Below, piece by piece: positions 1 to 10,543 of a stretch of 64,000 bases of DNA (positions are counted from its first letter, which is position 1; each line of letters begins with the position of its first letter). Location: NCBI GenBank assembly GCA_013397455.1, contig VYZB01000024.1, positions 4,170,980 to 4,234,979 on the forward strand, given 5' to 3'. Origin of the DNA: Crotophaga sulcirostris (taxonomy: Eukaryota > Chordata > Aves > Cuculiformes > Crotophagidae). A model generated the notes under the pieces. It worked only from the letters and a program-made list of their open reading frames with translations. It was not told the origin of the DNA and searched no databases. The translations under genes and the position numbers were made by a program.

Positions 1-3000
1 CAAGGTGCCCAAAATGGGTACAGTGGGTTCTTCCTGATGAAAATACCTATTTGTATGTAAAACACAATATGAACATCGACATTTGTGATGCATAAGCACA
101 TTCGATGACTCGGAAAAGAAGAAAGATCAATATCTAGGAAGAATGCACACACTTTATTTAAAGTATTAAAAACATAGTGGAAATGAAGAACAGCCCAAGG
201 CTGTATGGGGTTAAGGGTGACTATGTAAGAAAACATAAAAGCCATGTAAAAAATAATAAATAGAAGGATTTGTGCAGAGAATCAAAACACAAAAGAAGAG
301 AGAAAAAAGAAGTATTTTCTTCTGCTTTATTTAACTTTCAGTTAGAAACTCCAGGGTTTGCAGAGATACATCCATAATTCACAAGTCACGAGGATTGTTC
401 GGGAAAGTTTTTGCCTGCTTCTTGAGCAGGAAATGTGATTATGCCAGTGTGGGCTTACAACTAAGCCAATCAGAACTGCTTCCTGACTTCCAGCTTGTGT
501 CACCTGGACAGCTTTTCCAAACTCTCTAAAAATATTGGCTGTTTTGAGAGATACTGTTCTGTATTTTATATTCCACTTAAAGCAATTCCTGTATAAATAG
601 ATTGAAGAAGCAGTAAAGTGTGGCTGCTCAGAAAAAACCCTTGAACATGTGTTTCCTATTCACTATTGCTATAATCAGATATGTTTAATTTTTCCAATAT
701 CCACACAGGTTATTTTTACTATATTTGCACAAAACATCCTTTAGGTTAACTGCAACTAGAATTTTGATTTGGGTTCTCTGAATGATCAATGGAGGAGGAA
801 GAGTAATTCACTCTATCCAAAGTGGGATGATGTGCTTTGTGAAAATACCTGTCTCTCTTCCCAAACCAGAAGAGAGGACTGTCCTACCCTCAGCGATGGC
901 TGGGTGCAATGGCTCCTGGCTGGCAGAAACAGCTCTGCGAGTGCTCAGCGAGGCAGGATCACCCAGTGCAGCTGTGCTCAGCACTATCCCTTGCCCTCAG
1001 GGTGCAACCTTGTCTCCTGTGTGGGACAACTGTCATAGAGTCATTTGCAAATGCCCTGATGTTGTGTCTGTGATGAATTTAGGTGCCTACTGAGGTAACA
1101 AGTTCAAGGAACCAGCAATTCAGACACTGTGCTTCCCAATATGATAGGCTTAGCTGCTAAGCAAAAGAAAGAGTTTATCTTCTTTTAAGCTCTGGAGTCT
1201 GAATAATCCACTCCCTCATAGCATTAGATTTCAGATTAGAATTCCTTGCATCTGTCAAGGGATACTCTCACTGCTCACCATACCAGGACCGGCAAACAAA
1301 ATGCTTCTCAATTTCTAGTTGATAGTTCATGGCATATGGGATTATGCCATCATTATTTTGATGGCACTCTCAGTGTTATTGGCTGTCAGATCACACAGGT
1401 CCAATTAAAGATTTTCTACTTTCATTTCTGACCAGTCACTCACCAGTCACTTTGGAAAGATCTCAGTTTCCCTTTGGCATGCAGTCAGACTCAACTTGGT
1501 TTATTACTTGTATCAGAGCTGCCCTCTCCTAGGAAGGCACAAGAAACAACGTATGGAAAGTAGACTTTCTAGCAGTTTGCTGTTCGTCATCTCCATACTC
1601 ACAAACGCATTCATTCAGGTTGAAGAACAGGATACCAAGTTTTGAGTTTTTCATCAGCACAGCAAGAGTTGCAAAGAACCAGCCCCCTGTATTTATCTTA
1701 TGCATCCACTTTTATATGTGCATATTCCAGGCAATTCCTAATTCTTATTTAATGACATAAAAGTTTCTCATTCTTGGAACCAAGATTACTTGAACTGATC
1801 CTTTAGACATATGCACAACTTGCATTGCACTCCAAGGAAGCAAGTTAACATCTCTCCTACTCTATGCCCTGGCTAACTAGAGCTCGTAAAAGGGTTCTGC
1901 GCATCATTCTGTCACTTCAGTCAAACTGAAAACCTCTTACATGAATAGATCATGCAGGGCTTTATTTTCCTGTGTTTGCATTTCTTCACAGTTAAACACT
2001 GCTTGACAATACCAGTAGTATGCATCCATGGGCTAAAAAAAAGTTCAGTGTTAAACAGGGACTAAACCAAAGAACCAATCACTAGCCAGTCTGGGAAAAG
2101 ACTGTGCGCTGAGGCCTTTGTTGAGGCAGCACGTGCCGATACAGACAGGCACATGCCTGACATGGGTAGGCAAGTGTATCTGGGAGAAGATGATTCAGAT
2201 GTCAAGCAACAACCAGAAAAGCTACAGAGCTGCTGTCTTGTGTAGGATCTTCCAGATCCTTTCCATTCCCATACACTGGGAGCAGGACTGACCCTGCTGC
2301 AATACAACAGCTTCCTGCGATTCATCTGATCTCATTTGTGGTGCCATATGATGGCCTGGAAAGTAGGTAAACCGTGCCATCCTTTCACACCTAGCAGAGT
2401 CACACTGCTGCAGGTAGGCCTTTTCTCCACATCCCTGTTGAGGAAAACTTGATGTTATCCTTGACAGATGCCTCAGTGGGGACCTACTGCTTAGCTGTAC
2501 ATAATGAACTGTATCCTGGTGGGAAAAATAAAGATACATTCTCTTTCTAATGGCATCAGCCCGGATAATTTCTACATTTCCTTACCGTCATTCCTCTAAA
2601 TTCTGCTATGAAGTTACAATGAGAGATGTATGATTTATCTCTTTTTTTTTTTTTCCAGAAAGACTTCTAAATTCTGATAGCAGGTCTTTCACTTTCCTGC
2701 ATTGATTATTATGTCTAAACTTGTTCATTAGTTAGTTTCAGTGATGAGATGAGCATTATAGCTGCGACACAACAACAATAAACCAAATAAGTTATTTTCC
2801 CATGTTTACAAAACAGTAAATATTTATGTCCCTTGAAGCCCATTTTATCATTGAAAATGAACTTCTGCTGTTAACTCTTCTGTCAAAGCTTGCTCTCAAT
2901 GTCTAATTACATCTTTGTGAATTGGTTTCACATAAACACACAAACTAATGTTAAATGCTATTTGGAAAAAAAACAGGAGCCAGGTTTTTTGCTGATATAA

Positions 3001-3318
3001 ATCCATGTTGCTCTTTCATTTTCACTACTTCACAGTATATTCCCTTCTGTGTTTTCCAAGCTACTCTGCCAACACATTACTGTATTTAGAGATTTTATGG
3101 CCATTACAATAGTGCAAGTATGTCCAGTTGTCTCCTATGTAGGACTTTGTCTTCTGTTTAATACATTTTGAGTGATCTTTGTGTTTTCTTCTCTGTTGCT
3201 GCTCACGTTTGGAAGGAACTCCTTTGAAACAGCTGCAGAGTTGCTTCCTTCTTTTCTATGGAAAAAAGAAGGAAGCCTTCCTGGATTAGGAGTTGTTCGT
3301 AGTCATGAAGAACATACA

Positions 3319-3337
3319 ACACCGGAATTTCCGGTGT
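3319..3337. repeat. 19-bp perfect palindrome with paired CCGGAA cores
   Basis: The sequence is ACACCGGAA-T-TTCCGGTGT: two perfect 9-bp inverted arms around one base. It carries two CpGs in otherwise CpG-poor surroundings. The inner CGGAATTTCC is one base from an NF-kB consensus (GGGAATTTCC), and each arm contains an ETS-type ACCGGAA core. The palindrome is directly visible. Any role as a binding site is inference, and a chance palindrome is possible. Confidence 0.8.
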
Positions 3338-4106
3338 AGTGTTTTCTGTGGTGATTAGAACTGCCCACTCTTTCCTTGTAGCAGCTGTAGCTGAATGTTG
3401 TCTCATGTCTGTGTTTTGGTCGCAGTTTCGAGGAACTGGGATTGATGTTTTCTTTAACTGTTATGCACAGAAGGCCCTAAATTGCTGTCTGTAAATGCTA
3501 CAGTGATATGAATAATATGTATTACGATTAGGCTATTAAGACTTAAGCTTGCCTCAGTCACTGTACCTAATATGCACTAACATGAATGAAATTACAAACA
3601 TCATGATTCCTTAGCAATAGAGCATCGAGAAACAGCTATTGACTCAATTAAGCTATTTTTTTCTTGTATATTAATATTATTTAGTGCGAACTACTGCAAT
3701 CACAAATAGTTATGCTTTTCCACTGTCAGTTTCATTTCAGTATGAGAGCTTACTCTTTCAGTTACCCATGCCCACTTCTTTGTTAAATGTCTTCTTTACA
3801 TAATCACCTTTCCAACTTCAAAGATATTTTGACTATTTCAGATATTTTTAAGACTGACAACTTATTTTCAAAGACTGTTTTCAACAGACAGTCAGTAGAC
3901 AATATAATTGCCTTATTTTTGTGACATTCAGCATTTCATTTCAGATCTGGAAAGTGCATGCATTATATACACATTTTTTCAAGTATATATATATTAAAAA
4001 TAATTTATTTTGATGCCTTAAAACACCTTTTAAAGTGTCTATTTCTGAATATTGCTTTTAAACTCCAACCAGTTCACATCAATGTGACCTAAAATCTTCA
4101 GGGGAC

Positions 4107-4153
4107 AAAAAAAAAAAAAGAAAAAAGAAAGAAAAAAAGGGAAAAAAAGAAAA
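4107..4153 (+). repeat. Homopurine A/G tract, 47 nt
   Basis: An uninterrupted run of A and G, mostly A runs broken by single G or GGG. It is low-complexity sequence. It could be the decayed tail of a retroposed sequence, but nothing recognisable lies immediately upstream. Confidence 0.85.
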
Positions 4154-5377
4154 TAGCACTGTAAAAAGCACAGAAACAACCATTATGTTTTAATCATGCA
4201 ATGCTAGCCAAATAGTAAAAAGAAAAGTAAAAATGAACACACTTAATACTTTTTCTGCCTACAATTCATTTTAACTAGGCAGATATGAAAAATCAATCTT
4301 GGCAGAAACACCCAAGGTCAAAGGTTCCCCAATTTAAAAGCAGACATTACGTGACTGAAAAATGTATTCCAGTTTTTGTCTATGTAATGCTACCTCTGCT
4401 GTCCTTAAGTTAAATGAACATCATTTTTAGAGACTAATGATATCTCAGAGAAAATATAATTTCAGCTCTTAATGAAACATTTCAACATTTCTCACTAGCA
4501 AAACCCCTTAAGACTTAGCCAGAGAACTACATGTCCAATAATCTAATAATTTTTCAGTGTGAACTGGAAAAGTTGTTTTGCTTCTTTAACATTTCCAGTC
4601 AAAGGGCAGTTTTTTCTCTAAAAACAAACATTCAGAAAAAGAGAGGGAAGGAAGAAATAATGATTTGCCAATTGTTCCACTTTTTTACAGCTATTCACAT
4701 TCTTCAAGAGCATTTACTTTGAGAAATTTTAATACATGTTCTGATGAAAACAGTCAAAGATTGATTAGGCCATTTTCAAAAAAAAACCCGCCCAGACAAC
4801 TAACTAGTAAAGAGACAAATCCAAAAATCAAATAGCTTAATCGTTGTATCACATCAAAAGACCAGAGTCTTTTTTGAATACATTAATTATATTTATTTTT
4901 CTTACTTTTAATGCAAAATTTAACCCTGAGGTTAATAGTTGATTTAGCACTTTATTACCTTTTTTATTGATCAAATGTAACTAATATGAGGTTGCATGGG
5001 TCTCTTTTGCCTAGTCTAACAGTGGAATATATTTTTTGCCTAAGATAGCAGCTACTAAAATGTAGGTAGCTTTACACTTTGTGAAGAGACTGTTCAGACA
5101 CATTCCCCACTATGATTCAACACTTCCCTAGTAACAATCTCATCTTTCTTCTAGAGCTACAGTTATTCTCAGGGTCAAAATCCTTTCCAATCAAAGTGGT
5201 ATTCAGATTACACAACAAAACATTTACTATCCACGTGCCACTGTTCCTTGCTTTCTTTTCTGGCAGCACTGAAATGTTCAGTTCTCCAAGGCGCGTCATT
5301 CTGGGCAAAAACTGAGGGTGTTTTTTGTTTTCCTTTTGGTCCCTTGCAGCAAAGAAACCCAATGGCATGCTCACCTG

Positions 5378-5712
5378 TGTTAGGTAGAGTATTGCCAGTA
5401 GCTCAAGGGAGGTGATCCTTCCACTTTACTCGGCACTGCTCAGACACATCTGAAGTGCTGGGTACAGTTCTGGGCCTCCAGTACAATAGAGACATGGGCA
5501 TACTGGAATAAGTCTAGCAAAGGGCCATGGAAGTGATTTAGGGACTAGTGCATCTGTCATATCAGAAGAGGCTGAGAGAGCTGGGGTTGCTCAACTTACA
5601 GAAGAAAAGGCTCAGGGTGATCTTATCAATGTGTATAAATACCTGATAAGAGAGGGTAAGGAAGATGGAACCAGGCTTTGCTTCATCATGCCCAGTGACA
5701 ATAAGACAAATA
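5378..5712 (+). mobile_element. CR1 LINE fragment (3' body, lacks both ends)
   Basis: The sequence follows the familiar CR1 segment downstream of the reverse-transcriptase core. Recognisable stretches are an 'aagggaggtgatccttcc'-like block near 5405, 'cagttctgggcctcc' near 5466, 'gctgagagagctgggg' near 5571 and 'atgtgtataaatacctga' near 5630. It stops after the 'gtgacaataagacaaat' block at about 5712, so the last 200 bp or so of CR1, including the ATTCTATG-type terminus, are missing. The 5' part is also missing, which is normal for CR1. Many mismatches and small gaps show it is an old, inactive copy. A strong splice-acceptor-like pyrimidine tract with CAG lies just upstream (about 5318-5350), probably by chance. 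Confidence 0.9.
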
Positions 5713-8010
5713 TCTTCAAATAATAATAGCTATTGACCTATAATTTTCAGTTCAAGATACTCAAAATTTCATTTGAAATCACACAGAAGATAACTCATCA
5801 AAACACCTGGCATTTTTCGCTCCTTCCTTTGTTTTCCTTAGCTAATGGATTTCTTCTGAAAATGACCTCAAGTTTAAAGGTTTCCCATTGAATGAGAGCT
5901 TCACTGCAGTAATAAGTACTATACTGAGTTGTAATGGCAGGAACTTTTTTGAAAATAATAAGAAATGAAGATAAAAATAAAATTGTTACCACACAATTTG
6001 TTGCATCTAAACCATGTTAAGCTTTATCCAACAGATGCATCCAGCTATCCTCAGCTGACATTCATCCTGGCTCTCCTTCGCTGGGTATCAGTGGTTTGGT
6101 ACTGCCTCTCAAATAGTCAGCCTGACATAACACTGCATGTCAGTCTTTCACTTAGTGCCTCCTTGAATGCTTGTCCTAAAAAACAGATTGACTGAAATGG
6201 AATAAAAAATACCCCGGAGTGAAAAACAACAACAAAAAAAGTGGTCATCTGATTGTCCGATATCATGACAGAATTTGATGTGTACAATACTATCAAGGCT
6301 TCACTAGCTTATTGAAATTGCTTATTTCTACAGATAGCAAATGTCAGAACCATCCCCACAGATGTATACACGCTGGTCTGATATGCTACTCAGAGAAATT
6401 AGAACTGAGGACTTTGCTGAAGGTTTCTACTAAAATAATTAAGAAGTGTTTTCAACCCCACTCACCACCACAGGAGAAAGGCTCCTACGGGACCTGATGG
6501 TTTTATGGTGATCTACAGGCATAGCTCAGGTATTTGGTTTTTAGTTCTTTGTGGCAATTATACACACATACTAGGGCTCATGGTCTTGAAATGTCTTTAC
6601 AGAGGCAGAAAATATGATGATTTTAAACAGTATGGACTACCTAACTATTCCAGTGATATTTGGTCAGACAGGCAAAATAATTCAGGATAATAATCTCAGG
6701 TTAGAGCTTGATGTAGTCCCTCAGAGTCTGGAGGAAGCATGGTCTGGGGGAAGAGGGGCAGAAAACACCTCCAAACCCTGGAGCACTGGGGTCTTCAACA
6801 CCAGGGACTTGAAATTGAGTAAAACCATGCCACCTCAGACAGAGGCATTTATCATGCCTGAGGTTTAGCCCTAAAATCTGAGACTAGTCTCACCAAACCC
6901 CATGTACAATTAATGCAGACCAAAAGGCACCCCACAGAGTTGCCCAGTGTGAAGCCCTGCCCTTGGCCCCCACGGAGGGGTTTCTCTCTCCCCCAGGAAG
7001 AGCTGCTGCCGTGCTGCTCTACCACTGGCTACCCACCCAGGCCGCATTTCCCCTCCAAGTGCCCTTCTCAAATGCACCCCCACCCCTCTCTGAGACCCGG
7101 CCATTCTCATCTTTCTCTGCAGGGCTGAAGAGGCTGAGCCAGCTGTGTCTGTGGGACTGCTGAGGCTAAAATCAAAGTAGCCACTTCCATGAACTGAAAT
7201 TATGAAATTGCATTTGTCACCTTAGCTTTCTGTTATTAGACTTCTGTTTATGTATGTGTGGCTGAGCAGCTGAGGAGCTCACTTTCTATTCAAGGCACAC
7301 GTTTTTTCTTTTCTTTTCATCACATTTTATCACTACTGATGAAGATGTCAACTTGGGCTTACTTGATAGAGCCCGTAATGGCTTCTGAAAGTATCAGGCA
7401 CGCATGAGTAAAATCTGTGGTAACGTAGAAAACTTTGCAGTTGCAGCCTGGAAGGAAAAACATACACTCTCTGCCTGGGAGGGATGGATACATCAAAACC
7501 ACATTGATTCCAGTGGGTGTCATAAAAAACCCCGGGGAATTATCTGTATGACTTGACACCTAGAGGAAACGCTGGATAATTGCCACCCACAATTTTGAAA
7601 CGATGGATGACTAACAAACTCAACTGCCAGTCAAAGAGACAGTTTAGTGGGAAGGATGATTCATATGAGAACAATATCACTTTTTCTTCTTTTTTTTTAA
7701 TTTTTTTTTTGGCCTACCAATGAAGGTGGTAAAAAGCAGGCAAAATAGTGACTAGTAGCTGAAACAGTCATGAGTTATCAGAGGTCTTTCCAGTCTCTCT
7801 TGGTGGCTGTTAGTTGTTTACACTCTTATGGGAAAGCACAGAAGCTTTGTGAGTCCTCAGATAAGAGTGCAAAAAATGTGGCGCAAATGCGAGTGTTGTG
7901 TCTCCCTGCTGTCTGATATTTCGTTTGATTTAGTAAGGATCCATAAGATCTTAGGACAGCCACATGCTTCTCACTGTGTATCTTTATCTCATTTGGAGGA
8001 GTCTACCCCA
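5713..8010. other. Unannotated DNA between CR1 fragments
   Basis: No gene or repeat family recognised. The part around 6880-7160 is richer in G+C, and several short frames overlap there on both strands, which is what GC-rich non-coding sequence gives. T-rich low-complexity sequence lies at about 7680-7710. Confidence 0.55.
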
Positions 8011-8082
8011 ATCATAGAATAATAGAATGATAGAATCATTGAGGTTGGAAAAGACCTCTAAGATCATCAAGTCTATCACAAC
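8011..8082 (-). mobile_element. CR1 LINE 3' terminus, minus strand
   Basis: The plus strand reads ATCATAGAATAATAGAATGA and then 'ttgaggttggaaaagacctc' and 'aagatcatcaag'. This is the reverse complement of the CR1 3' end: the terminal octamer array followed by the conserved hairpin region. The 3' end is therefore at about 8011 and the element runs leftward on the minus strand. Similarity fades after about 8082, so only some 70 bp are present: a severely 5'-truncated insertion or the remnant of a larger one. Confidence 0.9.
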
Positions 8083-9299
8083 TTCTTGTCGTGTCTGTCC
8101 AGGATGAAGCACTGTTGTTTTGAAGAAACCACTTTTGTAGTAAGTATGTAACAGCTAAACCAGCCACTGTAGTTAAAACTGGAGTAAACTACTTCTGATT
8201 TTGAATAGCATTCAGACTGCATGCAAGATCCCTCAGCAAAGGACCATACACATGGCTTGTCCTTGCAGACAGCCCCCTGCCCAATCCTTTCCAGGATTAG
8301 TGTCAATTCACGTCAACAACCTGCCTTACAAGGTTCTTGTTGTAAAAACTTTGAAGTTTCATGACTGTGGCATGAACTGTTTCATTCAATGTCTGCTTCG
8401 TCAACATTTCTAAATATTTGGCCCAAAATCTGGAAACCTATATCTAGATTGGGATGCTGTGGTAAATTATTGTCTCTGCTGCTGAGAGGTGTTTCACTTA
8501 AAAAAATCAAGCCATTTTCAGGAGGTAAACAAAATTCCCCCAACTTGAGCAATCTGCAAGTGAGGTGTCTAATTTAAATTAATTTTCCTGGTAGGAGGAG
8601 CTGGCTCCGGAGGTGCCCATTTCTGTCTTGACTCTAAAGAGTTTGTGTGACAAATTACATTAAACACCTAACCTACAGCAGAGAGGAATTCCACTCTATC
8701 TGCCTTGTAGGCATGGGGATGCTTGGGAGATACATTTTAAAGCGTTGGCTGCTGAAGTTGGCTGCTGCAAGGCAATAATGGACAAGAATATGTTTTGAAC
8801 CACTCGCAGTGGTGTATCACACTGAAACAACAATATTTCCTCTGGGTTGTGGTCACAGGCACAAGATTAGCTGCATCTTTGACCCCTCCTGCAATCTTAT
8901 TTGGAGTATTGTTTTCAAGTGAGCATTCCCCGCTTCCCCTTCTAGCACTGCAGGATCAAAAATTGCCTCTGTGTTACTGCACACAGACAAGTCTGATGCT
9001 CCTAAGAGACTTTGCTTTATGAGCCATGGTTAATAAATTGCTGTAAGGCATAATATAAGAGTATATTCAGAAGTCTACAAGAGTTATCAAGGATGCTAAA
9101 ATTGGAAAGGGCCTCCAGAACTCTTTGTTTTACCTCACTCATACTATGAGCTTAAGATTTATGTGAGTCCTAGCTTTTCCAAGTGTTGCCAGTCATGGGA
9201 CACAGGGTTCTGCCCATTTTCTTGCATATTCTCAGCCATCAATGTGTTGGTCTCTAGGACAGTTTTTCTTGGTATCTATGACAGTATTAGTTTACATTT
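8083..9299. other. Unannotated DNA flanked by outward-ending CR1 tails
   Basis: No gene recognised. A stretch near 9095-9120 ('attggaaagggcctccagaa') weakly resembles a minus-strand CR1 3' end, but it lacks the terminal octamers and is not called. Confidence 0.5.
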
Positions 9300-9350
9300 G
9301 CACTCAATGGTCTTAAGGGTTTTTTCCAACCTAAATGATTCTATGATTCT
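9300..9350 (+). mobile_element. CR1 LINE 3' terminus, plus strand
   Basis: The segment 'ggtcttaagggttttttcc' followed by 'aacctaaatgattctatgat' is the 3' hairpin region and ATTCTATG terminus of CR1 in forward orientation, ending at about 9350. The upstream boundary is uncertain; similarity may extend back towards 9230 in decayed form. Confidence 0.85.
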
Positions 9351-10462
9351 GTCCTCATGCTTTGACCTATACAGCAGAAGAAAGATTATACCTAGTTGTT
9401 AAAGACAATATTTCAGAGGTCCCGAGATCCATGAGCTCAGATAAGCATCAGATTCCTGAGTATTCATAAAACTAAGTAAGACTGACTTAATTCATAAATG
9501 TCCTTTAGTACACAACAGATTAAGAGGAAAAAACCACTCATCATATGATGTAAATATTACTGGTATCTCCTGCAGTTTTTATTATGTTTTTTTTTCCTAG
9601 TTCCTGATCCCAAATTCCTGTATTCACTACCCTTCCTCCAAGTGAAATATGCAATCATCTCATAATTCAATGAGAACATGTGATTAGAATGGGAGTGTGA
9701 GAACTTCATTTCTACTGAGTTTCAATTATCTCTGGTACACAACCAGATGCACAAAACCTGTTATTGAATATAAACACCCTTTTCATTTCCCTCTGCCAAA
9801 ATTATTTGCATTACACTCTGAAACAAGAAATCAACTTTTCAAATACGAAAGTGGATGTCCTGAATAGATGGTTTAATTTTCATTTTGATGAAAAAAAATG
9901 AAGAACTACAAGAAGTGAGACAGTCAGCACTATCAGACATGAAGAATCTTACTCGGAAGTTTCAGTATTTTTAGTAAAGCAGAGAAGAGTTTTCATTGAA
10001 GTGAATTTGCATAAATTGCTTGCTGAGTAGATTATTCCTCACTACTGACTATGGAAATAAAGGTTCTCCACAATTAAAGCTTTCTTTTGCCAGGTCAGTA
10101 AAACTGTTAAGTTTACAGGTAACTCCACATTCTTAGATTATATCTGTGTAAAAAATGGATCAAGAAAATGTTTTCAACTTCTAGGCACAGAGTAAATGCT
10201 ACATTGATTCAAAGCTTGAAATTAAGATTTAACACCCTTATTTTGAAGGTCGCCATAGCTAAAACTTTATTAATATTTTTCACTCCCAGTGCATTGCAGT
10301 TTATTTCGGACAGTTTTAAATTATAATCCTTCATTCCTGGATGCCTTTTATTTTAATCTAATTATTTCTCACTATACATTTGCAAGAATCATTCAAATAT
10401 ACAGACAAATTTGTATCTAGCCCCTGTCCATTTCAAGTACAGTATATGCAAATCCCACCTAC

Positions 10463-10543
10463 CTGTTTGGCAGTGCCATCTGTTTGGTAAATTCAAGATG
10501 ATGTGATATGGTAATTGCATAACAAGGAGTCAAGCTAGCATGA
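10463..10543 (-). other. Possible internal exon, minus strand (unconfirmed)
   Basis: On the minus strand a long pyrimidine-rich tract ending in TGACAG (about 10544-10575) is followed by 81 nt and a strong donor, CAG|GTAGGT (10457-10465). One frame is open throughout: 1 + 26 codons + 2 nt. The 26 codons include the stretches TPCYAITISHH and EFTKQMALPN. The length is a multiple of three, so it would be a symmetric phase-2 exon. I do not recognise the peptide. Against it, splice-like pairs with one open frame over 27 codons arise often by chance in 64 kb, and there is no CpG enrichment or neighbouring exon of compatible phase close by. Confidence 0.18.

Larger units (their letters stand above)
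1..5377. other. Unannotated AT-rich DNA (intergenic or intronic)
   Basis: I see no recognisable gene or transposon here. Short open frames around 770-1090 and 2060-2540 overlap on different frames and encode nothing I recognise. Simple-sequence features are a 13-nt T run at 2642-2654, a short TA run near 3973-3990, and the palindrome and homopurine tract listed separately. The T run followed by CCAG at 2655-2658 resembles a splice acceptor, but no good donor follows it. Confidence 0.6.

Noticed and set aside
1444..1528. Splice-like pair on the minus strand (CTTCCTAG acceptor, CTG|GTGAGT donor)
   Set aside because: All three frames contain stops. Kept as a control showing that strong splice pairs occur by chance here.
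9090..9125. Possible extra CR1 3' end, minus strand
   Set aside because: Only about 20 bp of weak similarity and no terminal octamers.
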